DNA from: Chitinophaga sp. E66
Lineage (GTDB): Bacteria > Bacteroidota > Bacteroidia > Chitinophagales > Chitinophagaceae
Length of the DNA stretch: 64,000 bases
Assembly: GCA_019285755.1 (NCBI GenBank)
Contig: CP079103.1
Location: 4,464,001 to 4,528,000 of the forward strand
Reading direction: 5' to 3'
This document shows, one piece after another, positions 49,924 to 61,398 of the stretch. The notes beneath the pieces are model-generated. The model was given only the letters and a program-made list of their open reading frames with translations, was not told where the DNA came from and searched no databases. The position numbers and the translations under genes were made by a program. Position 1 is the first letter of the stretch, and each line of letters begins with the position of its first letter.

Positions 49924-50873
49924 TTATGCCATCCGGCGCTGGCTGTGAACGAACAGGCTGGTGATGGATTTGTTTTCGTACATGTTGCGGATGGCAACGG
50001 CGAAAAGTTCGGCCACGCTGATCACTTTCACTTTTGAGCTTTCCTGTCTGAGCGGGATGGTATCGCATACCACCAGTTCTTCGAGGACGGAGTTTTCAAT
50101 ATTTTCGTACGCCTTGCCGCTGAACACGGGGTGGGTACAAAAGCCCTTACGCTGCGGGCGCCTTTCTCTTTCAGCAAGGCGGCGGATTTGGTAAGGGTGC
50201 CTGCCGTGTCGCAAATGTCATCGATCAGAACAATGTCCTTATCTGTTACATCCCCGATCACTACCATGGAAGCGATCTCGTTGGCACGCTTACGGTGCTT
50301 GTCGCAGATCACCATTTCGGCATTGAAATAGCTGGCTACTTCACGCACCCGGGTGGTAGAACCCACGTCAGGGGACGCAAAGGTAAGGTTTTTAAGCTTG
50401 AGATTCTCTATATAAGGTATAAAAATCGCGGAGGAGTCAAGGTGATCCACCGGGATATCGAAGAATCCCTGGATCTGGGGAGCATGCAAGTCCATGGTAA
50501 TCACCCTGTTAGCTCCGGCAGCGGTCAACAGGTTAGCGATCAGTTTGGAGCCGATGGCCACCCTGGGCTTATCCTTCCGGTCTTGCCGGGCAAACCCGAA
50601 ATACGGAATTACAGCCGTTATGTAACCCGCCGAAGCACGCTTCGCAGCGTCTATCATCAGCAGCAGCTCCATAAGATTGTCTGACGGGGCATTGGTGCCC
50701 TGAACAAGGAAAACGTAGTCGCCACGGATGCTTTCCAGGAATACTGGCTGGAACTCACCGTCGCTGAATTTCTGGATATTCACTTTACCCAGACCGTTTC
50801 CATACCTGGCGGCGATTCGCTCAGCCAGAGCGGGATTACTGTTACCCGTAAAGATTTTTACCGATGGATTCAT
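49924..50873 (-). CDS. prs: ribose-phosphate pyrophosphokinase (PRPP synthetase), frameshifted
   Basis: From ATG 50871-50873: MNPSVKIFTGNSNPALAERI. It has the ATP-binding FSDGEFQPVFLESIRGDYVF, the YFGFARQDRKDKPR loop, DLHAPQIQGFFDIPVDH, and the PRPP loop DIVLIDDICDTAGTL. A shift near 50130 restores THPVFSGKAYENIENS and the end LFVHSQRRMA. About 316 residues is standard. It makes PRPP from ribose 5-phosphate and ATP for nucleotide, His and Trp synthesis. It lies just upstream of rplY and pth on the same strand. Confidence 0.95.
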
Positions 50874-51087
50874 GACAAAGAAAAGAGGTGGCAAAACTAA
50901 GATTTAATCGTGGATATGCAAAAAAATATCCCGTACGTCAATTGCAAATACTAAATATTTTAGCATAATCCAGGGAAATTGATGTAAATTGAAGGATAAT
51001 CTGATGAGATATGCAAGCCGTTTACGTTAACCCCGCCTACCGCGAACCCGCGCCGGTACGGCGTATGCAATAATTAAACGCCACCGT

Positions 51088-51758
51088 ATGAAAGATTGGC
51101 CGGAAGATGACCGGCCCCGCGAAAAACTATCCGGATGGGCGCCCTTCCGCTGAGTACCGCGGAATTGCTCGCCGTTTTAATCAACTCGGGCTCCAAAGAG
51201 AAGTCGGCACTGGATCTGGCTCACGAAATTCTTGACTATTGCGGTAACGATCTCCGCGAGCTGGGCCGCCTTAATGCGCGTCAATTATGTAATTTCCGGG
51301 GCATCGGCCCCAAAAAGGCTGCCACGATCCTATCCGCATTAGAGCTCTGCCGCAGGCGGCAGATCGTTCCCCTGCCAGACAGAACCGAAATGACTTCCAT
51401 TCCCATGGCTGCGGAATACCTCAGGTCGCTGCTCTCCGATCATCCCTGCGAAAGCTTTTTCGTCCTGTTCCTCAACCATGCCAACCGGGTCGTACATGAA
51501 GCCTGCATCAGCGAAGGCGGCATAACATCCACAACCGTAGACGTCCGTGTAGTATACAGGATAGCATTGGAGCATAGGGCTACCCGCCTGATCCTTTGCC
51601 ACAATCACCCTTCCGGCACATTACGCCCCAGCAAAGCAGACATTAATATCACACGCCAGCTGCAGGAAGCCGGCCGCCTGCTGGATATCGAAGTCCTGGA
51701 CCATCTCATCGTTTCGGAATTGGGATATCACAGCCTCCGCGAAGACGGAGCGCTGTGA
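51088..51758 (+). CDS. radC: RadC family JAB-domain protein, frameshifted near the start
   Basis: ATG 51088 gives MKDWPEDDRPREKL. After a shift near 51132 come LSTAELLAVLINSGSKEKSA, a helix-hairpin-helix (LCNFRGIGPKKAATILSALE) and the JAB metalloprotease-like motif HNHPSGTLRPSKAD with its preceding Glu. About 223 residues is normal. The family's role is unsettled despite its name. It stands alone between prs and the surface-protein gene. Confidence 0.9.
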
Positions 51759-52035
51759 AACATACTGTTCGGCAGGCCGCTGTTGTGCACTCGGGATACC
51801 GCACATTACTGTTCAGCTTGTAGCAGACTGGCGGCACGCCGTTGCCAGGGTACCCCTGCCGCAATGGCGTTGTATCGTTATACTGGAAAATTCATGTGGC
51901 TCAGTTCAGAATGTAGCCGGCCGATAATATGTTATTGCATGGAACAGCCGCATCATGTAGCCGACGGGGAACACGACAGTCAGGGTCTCCCCTATCGCAA
52001 AAGCGTCGTAATGCCTTTCTGGAAAATCCGGGTAT

Positions 52036-54022
52036 TCAATTCGGTTTGGTAAACTCCAGGAACCAGGCATAGGTTCCCACAGGCGCAGGAGCCCCGTTAA
52101 TCCGGCCGTCCCATTTCTGCATCCAGTTACGCGTTTCAAACACCATTTGCCCGTTCCGCGCAAACACCCGGAACAACAAATCGGCCGTCTTCCAGCCGTT
52201 CAATGGGTACAGGTAATCATTCACACCATCGCTATTGGGCGTAAATGCAGTAGGTACCGTCACATAACAGCTGGGGACCGTCTTCAGCTGATGGACCGCC
52301 GTATCTTCACATTGCAGGTTGTCCACCACAATAAGCCGGACCGTATATATCTGCTCCCGGTCAGACATCGGATAGCGGTAAGGTACCGGCGTCCGCATCG
52401 GAGACCCCGGGCCATGGCCTAAACTCCACCGCTGCGTTACAATATTACCCGTACTTTCATTCGTAAGCCGCACCATGTCCATCGGGCAAAGTACCATTGC
52501 ACCCGGCGTAAAGGCCGCCACCAGCTCATTTGGAAGATCGATCCTTTCCATATGCTCATCCATGCACTGACGGTTCCAAACCGTCAGCCGAACGTTCTTC
52601 AAACCAAAATTGCCTTTATAATATACCGCAGACGCCGTCCGCGTAGTTTGCTGCGTCCCATTATCAAATTCCAGGCCCAGCGGGAAACGTTATTCGCGCC
52701 GTTATGCTCCACGAAAATCGTATCAGATGCACAATCCAGGCTCGTCCTGAAACTGAACGCCGCATCTACTACATCGCTGGTCAGGAATGGTACCGATTGC
52801 CCCAATGGCGTTTCCACCCGGCACTCACTGATCATTGTGTTGCCATCCCGCCCGCGAACTAAATCTATACGATAAGATCCATCCAGTAATACCGGCCCAT
52901 TCAATATCAATTCAATACTATCCGCCAGTTGGTCCGTACAAGTCACGTTTGCACGTACTATGGATACCGCCGGGCCCGTCCCCATATTGACGATTACAAA
53001 ATCGCTGCCGTCCGCCGCTATCGAATTACAATAAACAGCGCCGCTAAGCCTTACCATCAGCCTGTCTGGCCGGCAGCCGACAGGGTCGATTGTATTGAAA
53101 GGCACCGGTTGCGGCACATCAATGGTCATGATAATGTTCTTCCCAGCAGTCATGGGATTATCGCAGGCATCCAGCAATGTATTGCCATCGGCCCCGTTTT
53201 TCAGGCGGATGGTATAATTACCGGGGCCAAGCGGACGATCGAGCTGCAACACTACCGAATCCATATCGAAGCCACCGTTGCAATTCACACCCGTTGCGCC
53301 TGTAATAACGGCGCCGCCGCCCACCAGTTCAAACTCGGTTCCATTGGCGGACAGACTGTTGCATTGAAATTTCTTGGAAAACTTCACGCCAACCCGGTTA
53401 TTGAGGCAGCGATATGACGCCTTGGTGAAATCACCGGTATTGGGATCCGTAATCACGGCGGTGCCCCCGCCGAACGACAAAGTATAACCACTTTGCGTGT
53501 TGGTGAAATGGCTCACCAGCAGCATATACTCGTGCCCTGCCTGCAGCACCGGCATTTCACTGAAGTTGGGATAGCCGAATCCCGCGCAATGAATGAGCCC
53601 CGACCTGCCGCACTGGCGCCCGTCCGCCCGGGATGCGCACTCCAGTTACCGCAAATCTGCATGGAACGGTCGGTAAAGATATCATTCACATTCCTCCCGG
53701 TAACATCGAAGACATGCCAGTCATAGTCATCCGCCAGGTCGTTGGGCAAAATGGTAAAGCCCAGCGTCCCGGATTGATAACAGGTGAATTTATAGTAAAA
53801 GGGATTCCGGTCCGTATAATCGGTATCCGGGTCTACCGTACCGCAAAGGTTCAACGAAAGGACGCGCCCCGCACAAAGGGGCACGGAAGACTGCGCAAGA
53901 TTTTTAGTCCCGCAGACCGGAAAAGCGCTCTGAGGCGACTGTCCGAGGCGCGGACATGCCTGTCCGGCCGCCCGAAGCGTCGACAATAGTGGTAAGCATA
54001 TGACTAGCAGCAAAAAACGCAT
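52036..54022 (-). CDS. T9SS type B sorting-domain (gliding-motility C-terminal) surface protein, frameshifted
   Basis: The signal peptide is MRFLLLVICLPLLSTLRAAG. The middle has repeated Ig-like strands with the recurring words CNS-A-DGSDF and GNTL-D-C. The C-terminal 95 residues are the CHU_C/gliding-motility module: VPTAFTPNSDGVNDYLYPLN, RVFARNGQMVFETRNW, WDGRINGAPAPVGTYAWFLE. Shifts near 53575 and 52675. About 660 residues. The C-terminal module directs export by the type IX secretion system to the cell surface. Confidence 0.85.
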
Positions 54023-54109
54023 GGATGTTAGGGGCTCGTGCGAATATATATAAAGTAATAACATGTCGTTTTGTTACATTTGCAGGAATTTTCTTAAAAA
54101 CATCAGCGC

Positions 54110-55078
54110 ATGCTTAAAATTGGCTTGTTTGGAGTAGGGCACTGGGCAAAATCCATCTTTCCCAGTTATCGACCATGAAAGACGTGGAAGTGACAGGATA
54201 TTTCGATCCCAGCGACGCCAACGCAGAGAGTATCCGGGATTTGTACAACATTCCCCGGTTCGAAACGGCTGAAGAGCTGATCCGCGCATCCGATGCGATC
54301 GATATCGTTGCCCCTACCACTCAGCACTTCCAGCTGTGCGAATCTGCCATACGCATGGGCAAACATGTTTTTGTAGAAAACCTATGACCAACACCATGGA
54401 GGAAGCCCGCCTGCTGGTGAAACTGGTCGAAGAAGCCAATATCAAGTTCCGGTAGGCCATGTGGAACGCTTCAACCCCGCCTTCCTCGCGCTGAAGGGAT
54501 ATGACCTCAAACCCATGTTCATTGAAGTACACCGCCTGGCGGAATTCAATCCCCGTGGCACCGACGTCAGCGTGATCCTGGACCTGATGATCCACGATAT
54601 CGACATCGTCCTCAGCATCGTACAATCCAGTATCAGCCGGATCTCGGCAAGCGGCGTCGCTGTTATGAGCGATACCCCGGATATCGCCAACGTTCGCATT
54701 GAGTTCCACAACGGCTGCGTAGCCAATCTCACCTCCAGCCGCATATCTTTAAAGAAAATGCGCAAAATGCGCCTATTCCAGAAAGACGCGTACATCGGCA
54801 TCGACTTCCTCGATAAGAAAACCGAGATCATCAAGCTCAAAACACCGGAAGACGAAGGCCTCTTTACGCTAGACATCGCAACCAACAACGGCAAAAAGAC
54901 CATTGCTATCGACAACCCGGAAATCAAACAATCCAACGCCATCCGTATGGAACTGGAGCTCTTCCGCGACAGCATCCTTGAAAACAAGCCGGTGGCCGTT
55001 AACGTACGCGACGGGTTCCAGGCCCTTGAAGCCGCCCATCAGATCCTTCAAAAAATCGGGAAAGGACAATCAGAATAA
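54110..55078 (+). CDS. Gfo/Idh/MocA family oxidoreductase, frameshifted
   Basis: It begins MLKIGLFGVGHWAKSIFPS (Rossmann GxGxxG-like G-V-G-H-W). After a shift near 54160 come VEVTGYFDPSDANAESI and AIDIVAPTTQHFQLCESAIR, then GKHVFVEN. Shifts near 54385 and 54455 restore MTNTMEEA, FQVGHVERFNPAFLALKG. The substrate domain holds DLMIHDIDIVLSIV with the His and Asp typical of the family. About 322 residues. It is a predicted NAD(P)-dependent sugar or UDP-sugar dehydrogenase. Confidence 0.85.
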
Positions 55079-55235
55079 CAAGGTTCCTAACACGTTCATT
55101 TTCAACTCAGCATTCCTATTCAACGATTAGGGTCATCCATTTGCATTTCAGACGGAGATAGTATTCTCCGCCAACCTATCCAGTATGATGTAACCTTTCG
55201 GATTTGGGGCACGTTTCAGCATAAAACATGCCTAT

Positions 55236-55588
55236 ATGAAAAACGGTCTCCTTCTGCTGATGGCCTGTATTTTAACGGCCACGCTTTCCTGCAAAAAGAA
55301 AAAACCACACCCCAAACACAGGAAATTGCCCTCACTTATACGGAAACGCAATGCTCCGACCCCTGGTATGCGGAAGTCCCGCTAACCGGCAGTGATGTGG
55401 AAAAACGCCTCGAAGCCTGGCTGGAAACCAAAACAGGCGCCTCCATCACTAAATTCACCAGGACTTATGAGGAACCGGTTACCGACTGCAAGTCTTGCCC
55501 CTGTATCAACGGCTACACCATGAAGATCTTGGCCTCCGGCGATGCGGAAAAGAAGTTCCTGGACCTGGGATTCACGAAAGTACCTTAA
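55236..55588 (+). CDS. small lipoprotein, first of three tandem paralogues, frameshifted
   Basis: MKNGLLLLMACILTATLSC is a lipoprotein signal followed by a lysine run. After a shift near 55306 it reads TETQCSDPWYAEV, LEAWLETKTGASI, CKSCPCINGYTMKI and ends EKKFLDLGFTKVP. About 116 residues. The same words recur in the next two genes: (C)SDPW, WLE-TG, CxxCxC-x2-G, KFL-GF. No known family is recalled. The conserved Cys residues suggest disulfides or metal binding in the periplasm. Confidence 0.65.
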
Positions 55589-55639
55589 CCTCCGGGATCG
55601 TAATCGCCCCGCAGACATCACTCATCTCATTCAAACGAT

Positions 55640-55989
55640 ATGAAACAAACACACTGGTTTTTGTTGCTGGCATTCCTCGCCATCGCTTCCTTCTCCTGTA
55701 AAAAGAAAAAGACGCCCCGACCTGAAAGACGCATTATTTTATAACGAAACCGCGTGCTCAGATCCCTGGGTAGACGAGGTCAAACGCGGCAAAGACTTTC
55801 TCCCGAAATTGGAACGTTGGCTGGAATCGGCAACAGGCTCAGTCATGCAAACCACCCCTTTATAAAAATACATAAAGAAAAAACGCAACTTTGCTACGCC
55901 TGCAGCTGCCTTACAGGAAATATCATCTATGTGTGGGTACCGGCCGGCGCTGAGCAAAAGTTTCTCGACTGGGATTCATGAGGCAATAA
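55640..55989 (+). CDS. small lipoprotein, second of three tandem paralogues, frameshifted
   Basis: MKQTHWFLLLAFLAIASFSC, then KKKKT. After a shift near 55715 it reads LFYNETACSDPWVDEVKRG, LERWLESATG, CYACSCLTGNIIYVWVPAG and, after shifts near 55865 and 55968, EQKFLDWGFMRQ. Length matches the neighbours. Spacing of 51 bp before and 38 bp after suggests a single transcript and origin by tandem duplication. Confidence 0.6.
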
Positions 55990-56027
55990 CTTTTAGTATC
56001 TTCCTGCTGTTTTTATAAAAATACTTA

Positions 56028-56377
56028 ATGAGGAAAGCTGTACTATTCGTTATAGCCTGTTTGATCCTGGCCAATATTTCGTGCAAGAAAGATCAACAGA
56101 TAGAACCACTGGGTGATGCGCTCGTATGGAACGAGACGCAATGCGGTGATCCCTGGACGGCGGAGGTAGATCGCAACAGCGCCAACTTTGAAGTGGAATT
56201 GGATAGTTGGCTGGAATCGAAAACGGGTTATAGTATTGCACAGCCTGTCCGCAAGAAGGTTCGGGTTTAGCGCAAGATTGCGCCGAATGTAATTGCAGGA
56301 CCGGCAATTTGATTTACATTTTCCCCAACAATTCGAAGCAGCAGAAATTCCTCTCGATGGGGTTTCGGAAACAATAA
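56028..56377 (+). CDS. small lipoprotein, third of three tandem paralogues, frameshifted
   Basis: MRKAVLFVIACLILANISC, then KKDQQIEPLG. It continues VWNETQCGDPWTAEVDRNS, LDSWLESKTGYSI, and after a shift near 56264 CAECNCRTGNLIYIF and KQQKFLSMGFRKQ. It ends 1 bp from the stop of the convergent ispD. The three paralogues differ most between the lipobox and the DPW motif. Confidence 0.6.
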
Positions 56378-56378
56378 C

Positions 56379-57055
56379 TCACCCTTGTTGCAGCAATACT
56401 TCAGCAATCGCCAGGTCTAAGGGCCGGGTGATCTTGATGTTGCGCTCCTCTCCTTCTACCAGGTAGATCTCCGCGCCATAGCGTTCCGCAACGCTGGCTT
56501 CATCGGTGAACAAAGGATCATAAGCCTGTTCGAACGCAGGTAGTAAATGTTCTGACAGGAAGGTTTGCGGCGTCTGGATAATACGGAACTTGCTACGGTC
56601 TACGGCAAGATTTCCTTCCTCGTCGATTTCGCGCAGGCTATCCTTCACTTCAATCGCTGGTATAGCGTTCCCTTTGCCAGCGCGCCCTCACAGCAACGGC
56701 GGACCAATTCCGGAGAAATCAATGCACGGACACCGTCATGTACGAAGACAACGGCCGGTTCCTTGATGGTAGCCAGTCCGTTTTTCACAGAATGAAATCG
56801 CGTTTCTCCGCCATGTACGATCGTAAGGGAGGGCGGAGTGTCAAATGAAACCAGCAGAGACGCGATAAAGGAACGATGCGCTTCTGGGATTACCAGTACA
56901 ATCTGCATGTCGGGATAGGCGTTGCGGAACGCGTTGATCGTATGATGCAAAACGGGCTTTCCGCCTATTTCCATGAATTGCTTTGGTACGGCGCTTCCCA
57001 TCCGGAGACCGGAGCCGCCGGCAACGATAACAGCTATCTTTTTCCTGTCTGGCAT
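56379..57055 (-). CDS. ispD: 2-C-methyl-D-erythritol 4-phosphate cytidylyltransferase, frameshifted
   Basis: From ATG 57053-57055: MPDRKKIAVIVAGGSGLRMG with the nucleotide-binding loop (GGSGLRMGSAVPKQF). Then HGGETRFHSVKNGL, VVFVHDGVRALIS and, after a shift near 56668, IIQTPQTF, FTDEASVAERYG and IKITRPLDLAIAEVLL. About 225 residues is standard. IspD makes CDP-methylerythritol in the MEP isoprenoid pathway. A shared terminator lies between it and queA. Confidence 0.9.
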
Positions 57056-57080
57056 AAATGCGAAATAAGGGTATTTTGAC

Positions 57081-57115
57081 AAAAAAGGCAAACAGCGTAA
57101 ACTGTTTGCCTTTTT
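57081..57115. terminator. terminator between queA and ispD
   Basis: AAAAAAGGCAAACAG and CTGTTTGCCTTTTT form a symmetric stem with an A-run on one side and a T-run on the other. It lies 17 bp past the queA stop and upstream of ispD. Confidence 0.85.
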
Positions 57116-57131
57116 ACATCCGTTAAGCGGA

Positions 57132-58180
57132 TTAAAGAATGAGCATGGCATCGCCATAGCTGAAGAACCGGTATTTTTCCTTAATGGCCTGTTGATAAGC
57201 TTCCATGATCAGGTCATAGCCAGCGAAGGCGCAAACCATAATGAGGAGGCTGGTTTTCGGCAGGTGGAAGTTGGTCACCAGTGCGTTGGGAATCGAGAAA
57301 TCGTACGGAGGATGGATGAAAGTGTTCGTCCAGCCTTCGGCCGCTTTCAGGTGATTTTGCGCGGTAACGGAAGATTCTACGGCACGCACGGAAGTGGTGC
57401 CTACGGCGCAGATCTTACGGTTTTCCTCTTTGGCTTTGTTCACGATCTTCACCGCATATTCATCGATGTGGAAATACTCCGCATCCATTTTATGCTTGCT
57501 CAGGTCTTCCACCTCGATGGGGCGGAAGGTGCCAGGCCGGTGTGAAGGGTCACTTCTGCGAACTTCACGCCTTTGATCTCCAGGCGTTTGATCAGCTCGC
57601 GGCTGAAGTGAAGACCAGCGGTGGGAGCGGCTACCGCGCCTTCGTACTTGGCGTACACGGTCTGGTAACGTTCCTTGTCTTCTTCTTCCGGCTTGCGTTT
57701 GATGTACTTCGGCAGCGGAGTTTCGCCCAGGCTGTCCAGCACCGCTTTGAACTCTTCGTCGTTGCCTTCGAAAAGGAAGCGGATAGTACGGCCGCGGGAA
57801 GTGGTGTTATCGATCACTTCCGCTACCAGGCTCTCGTCGTCCCCGAAATACAGTTTGTTACCTACACGAATCTTACGTGCCGGATCCACGATAACATCCC
57901 ACAGACGGTTCTGTTTGTTCAGCTCACGGAGCAGGAACACTTCGATTTTCGCACCGGTCTTTTCTTTACGGCCATACAAACGCGCAGGGAACACCTTGGT
58001 GTTGTTCACTACCATCACGTCTTTGTCGTTGAAATAACCCAGAATGTCTTTGAAAACCTTGTGCTCAATTTTACCGGTGGCCCGGTTAACTACCATCAGA
58101 CGGCTCTCGTCTCTTGTCTTGGAGGGATGTTGTGCGATCAGGTTTAACGGCAGATCGAACTTGAATTGTGATAATTTCAT
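57132..58180 (-). CDS. queA: S-adenosylmethionine:tRNA ribosyltransferase-isomerase, frameshifted
   Basis: [20 protein letters not shown] is the canonical start, followed by [36 protein letters not shown] and, after one shift near 57535, [50 protein letters not shown] and the end [12 protein letters not shown]. About 349 residues is standard. QueA transfers and rearranges ribose from SAM onto preQ1-tRNA in queuosine synthesis. Confidence 0.95.
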
Positions 58181-58246
58181 ATTACGGTATGAATGAATTT
58201 AAAGTCTGCAAAGGTACGAAATATAACGTAATTCCGAAAATAAGGT

Positions 58247-59970
58247 TCAACGGCCAGGGATCGCGGCGATCAATTCCCGGGTATAAGCCGACGCCGGACG
58301 ATGGTACACCTCCTCCGCCGGCCCCATTTCCGCGATCTTTCCTTTTGCATCACCATCATGGTATCGCTCATAAAGTGCACAACAGACAGATTATGAGATA
58401 TGAATATATACGTGAAATTAAACTCCCTTTGCAGATCGCGTAACAGGTTGAGGACCTGGGCCTGCACGCTTACATCGAGCGCCGATACGGATTCGTCGCA
58501 AATAATAAATTCCGGGTTCAGTGCCAGCGCCCGGGCAATGACGATCCTCTGCCGCTGGCCGCCGGAAAACTCGTGGGGATACCGGTCATAATGCTCTGGC
58601 AGCAACTGTACCTTCTCCAACAGCTGCAACACCCGCTCCCGGCGTTCTTTATCATTGTTATATAACCCATGTACCTGCATGGGCTCCAGGATCGCCTGTC
58701 CTACGGTCATTCGTGGATTCAGCGAAGAATAGGGGTCCTGGAAGATGATCTGGATATGCTTCCGCATGTCCCGCAGCTCCCGTGCAGACATGGCCAACAG
58801 GTCCTTACCCCGGTACCGGATCGTTCCCTGCGTGGGCTCCACCAGCCGCAAGAGCGTCCGGCTAAGGGTCGTTTTCCCGCAACCGGATTCTCCCACCAGC
58901 CCCAGGGTCTCCCCTTCGCGGACGGTAAAACTGATATCGTCCACCGCTTTGGTCCAATGCTTCACTTTTCCGAAGAGCGTCCTGCCTACCGGAAACCAGG
59001 TGCTCAGCCCCTTCACCTCCAGCAAAGGCGGCCGTTCAGCCAAAGATTCCTCACGCTGCCGCATCTCGAAATCCGGCATTTCCAGCGACCTGACAAAGCG
59101 GCTACCTCCACAGGCTCCCGGCTGCCCGTGAAGTCATTCACGACGGGCAGGCGGCGCAGGCGGAGGTCCATCGGGGCGGCAAGCCAGCAGTCCCTTTGTA
59201 TAAGCATGGGCGGGGCGTTCGAATATCTGCCGCACATCCCCTTCTTCCACGATTTCTCCTTTATACATCACGGCCACCCGGTCTGCGATCTCCGCGATCA
59301 CACCCAGATCATGCGTAATGAAGACCACGCTCATTCCCATTTCGCGTTGTAACTCCTGTAACAGCTCCAGGATGGTCTTCTGGACGGTTACATCCAGCGC
59401 GGTGGTAGGCTCGTCGGCAATGAGCAGCCGCGGCCCGCAGGAAATGGCCATAGCGATCATGACCCTTTGCTTCTGCCCCCGGAGAGCTCGTGGGGATATT
59501 TTTCATACGCCTCTTCCGGCCGGGGCAACCGCACCCGTTCGAACAGGGCGATGGTTTGCCGGCGGGCTTCGCGCGCGGTAACTTTCTTATGTAGTATGAT
59601 GGCCTCTGCCACCTGCCTCCCGCAGGTATGCAGGGGGTTCAGGCTGGTCATGGGTTCCTGGAAGATCATCGCGATCTCATGTCCGCGGTAGCAGCGCATG
59701 GCATCCTCAGGAAGCATTAACAGGTCTTGCGGCGCCTGGTCATTGCCGGGTTGATAGATGATCTCCCCCGCTGATTCGCCCGGGCGCGGCAATAAGCCGC
59801 ATGATACTGAGGGAGGTCACTGACTTACCGGAACCGGATTCACCGACGATACCGAGGATCTCGCCCGGCCTGACGTCCAGCGAAATACTTTTTACGGCGG
59901 TCACCAGGTGATCTTCGCCGCGGAATTCTACAGTAAGGTTGCGGATGGAAACCAACGGTACAGGGCTCAA
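58247..59970 (-). CDS. fused dipeptide/oligopeptide ABC transporter ATPase (two NBDs), frameshifted
   Basis: The first nucleotide-binding domain has Walker A GESGSGKS, a Q-loop in [12 protein letters not shown], signature ELSGGQ and Walker [13 protein letters not shown]. The second has [27 protein letters not shown] and [12 protein letters not shown]. Shifts near 59770, 59455, 59150, 59090 and 58345. About 574 residues in total, the YejF-like fused layout. The TTG start (59968-59970) overlaps the AMP nucleosidase stop as TTGA. The cognate permeases are not in the window. Confidence 0.85.
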
Positions 59971-60734
59971 AATCGAAGATGTTTAACGGTTTGGTGGCTG
60001 TTGATGAGGTTCTTAAGGGAATCGATACCGATCCTCAGATGCCTGTCCACATACTCCGAAGTCACTTTTTATCGCTCTCCTCGGTTTTCACGCCTTCCGG
60101 TACCATGGGCGAGTCTGACACCAGGAGCAGGGCGCCGGTGGGTATCTTGTTATAAAACCCTACTGAAAAGATGGTCGCAGTCTCCATGTCGATAGCCATG
60201 GCGCGGATGCGTTCGAGGTATTTTTTAAAATCGGCGTCATGCTCCCAGACGCGGCGGTTGGTGCTGTAGCAGGTTCCCGTCCAATAGTCGCAACCGTATT
60301 CCCGGATGGTGGTGGAAATGGCTTTCTGCAGGGCGAACGCCGGCAGGGCAGGCACTTCGGCCGGGAAGTAGTCGTTGGAGGTACCCTCGCCGCGTATAGC
60401 CGCAATGGGCAGGATCAGGTCTCCGATATTGTTTTTCTTCTTCAGTCCCCGCATTTCCCTAAGAACAATACGGCCTTGGGCGCGATGGCGCTGAGCAGGT
60501 CCATCACCGTAGCGGCTCCCGGACTGCCCATCCCAAAGTTAATGATGGTGATATCGCCCGCGGTGCAGCATTGCATAGGCCGGTCTGCGCCCACGATCTT
60601 GGCGTTATTCCATTGGGAGAATTGCAGTACGTAGTTGGAAAAATTGGTCAGCAGGATGTGGGAACCGAAGTTCTCCAGCTTCTCGCCCGTGTACCGGGCA
60701 GCCAGTTAGCTACTATCTCTTCTTTCGTCTTCAT
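59967..60734 (-). CDS. amn: AMP nucleosidase, frameshifted
   Basis: From ATG 60732-60734 the reconstruction shows GSHILLTNFSNYVLQFSQWN, TIINFGMGSPGAATVMDLLS, PKAVLFLGKCGGLKKKNNIG, AIRGEGTSNDYFPAEVPALP and AIDMETATIFSVGFYNK, the last with the purine-nucleosidase ME-T motif. Shifts near 60710, 60450 and 60068. About 256 residues matches the short Bacteroidota form. It cleaves AMP to adenine and ribose 5-phosphate. Its stop overlaps the start of the ABC ATPase. Confidence 0.85.
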
Positions 60735-60797
60735 AGCTTTTGACAAGTGAATGTAATGTTTTTCGGCAAACCGCCATTCTATCGGTAGTTTTACGGC

Positions 60798-61284
60798 ATG
60801 ATATCCATCCGCTTCCCGCAACCCGATTTCAAGATCACGGCAACCAACGGCCGGGAGATGATCTATGACGCGTACCGTAAAAAGTACGTGGCGCTTACGC
60901 CGGAAGAATGGGTAAGGCAGAATTTCCTGAACTACCTGGTAAAAGCCCGCGAGTACCCGGGAGCGTTACTAAGCATTGAAAAGGAACTGCACTGGGCGAG
61001 CTCCGCAAGCGCTGCGATATCGTCGTCTACTCCCGCGAAGCCACCCCTGGATGATCGTGGAATGCAAGGAAATGGGCGTCCCCTCAAACAACCCGTTCTG
61101 GAACAGATCGTCCGGTATCATATGGCGCTCCCCGCCCCTGGCTTGTCATCACCAATGGGGTCAACACTGGTGCTGCCGCCTGGACGCTCCGGCCGGCAGC
61201 TGGGTCTTTGAGCAGGATCTGCCCGACTACCCCCTGTTCTCCCCCTCCCTCCGCCCAATAACGAGTTTTTATCGGTGTCAATAG
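60798..61284 (+). CDS. stand-alone HsdR_N-like (PD-(D/E)xK) nuclease-fold protein, frameshifted
   Basis: MISIRFPQPDFKITATNGRE, then a conserved helix (LTPEEWVRQNFLNYLV). After shifts near 60988 and 61041 come LRKRCDIVVYSREATPWMIV, ECKEMGVPL, QPVLEQIVRYHMALPAPWLV and ITNGVNT. Asp in CDIVVY, Glu and Lys in ECK fit the restriction-endonuclease core of type I R-subunit N-termini. About 162 residues, with no helicase part; such single-domain proteins occur widely in Bacteroidota as chromosomal genes of unknown role. No specificity or methylase gene is nearby. Confidence 0.7.
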
Positions 61285-61398
61285 GTAAGCTGCCCTCCGG
61301 CGGCCTTTAGTCGTATGCTATTTCAGTAGTTGTCACCCAGACCGCACCATGTGGAATTATAAAACCATCTGGCCGATACCAAGGCAATTTGAGGCCGG

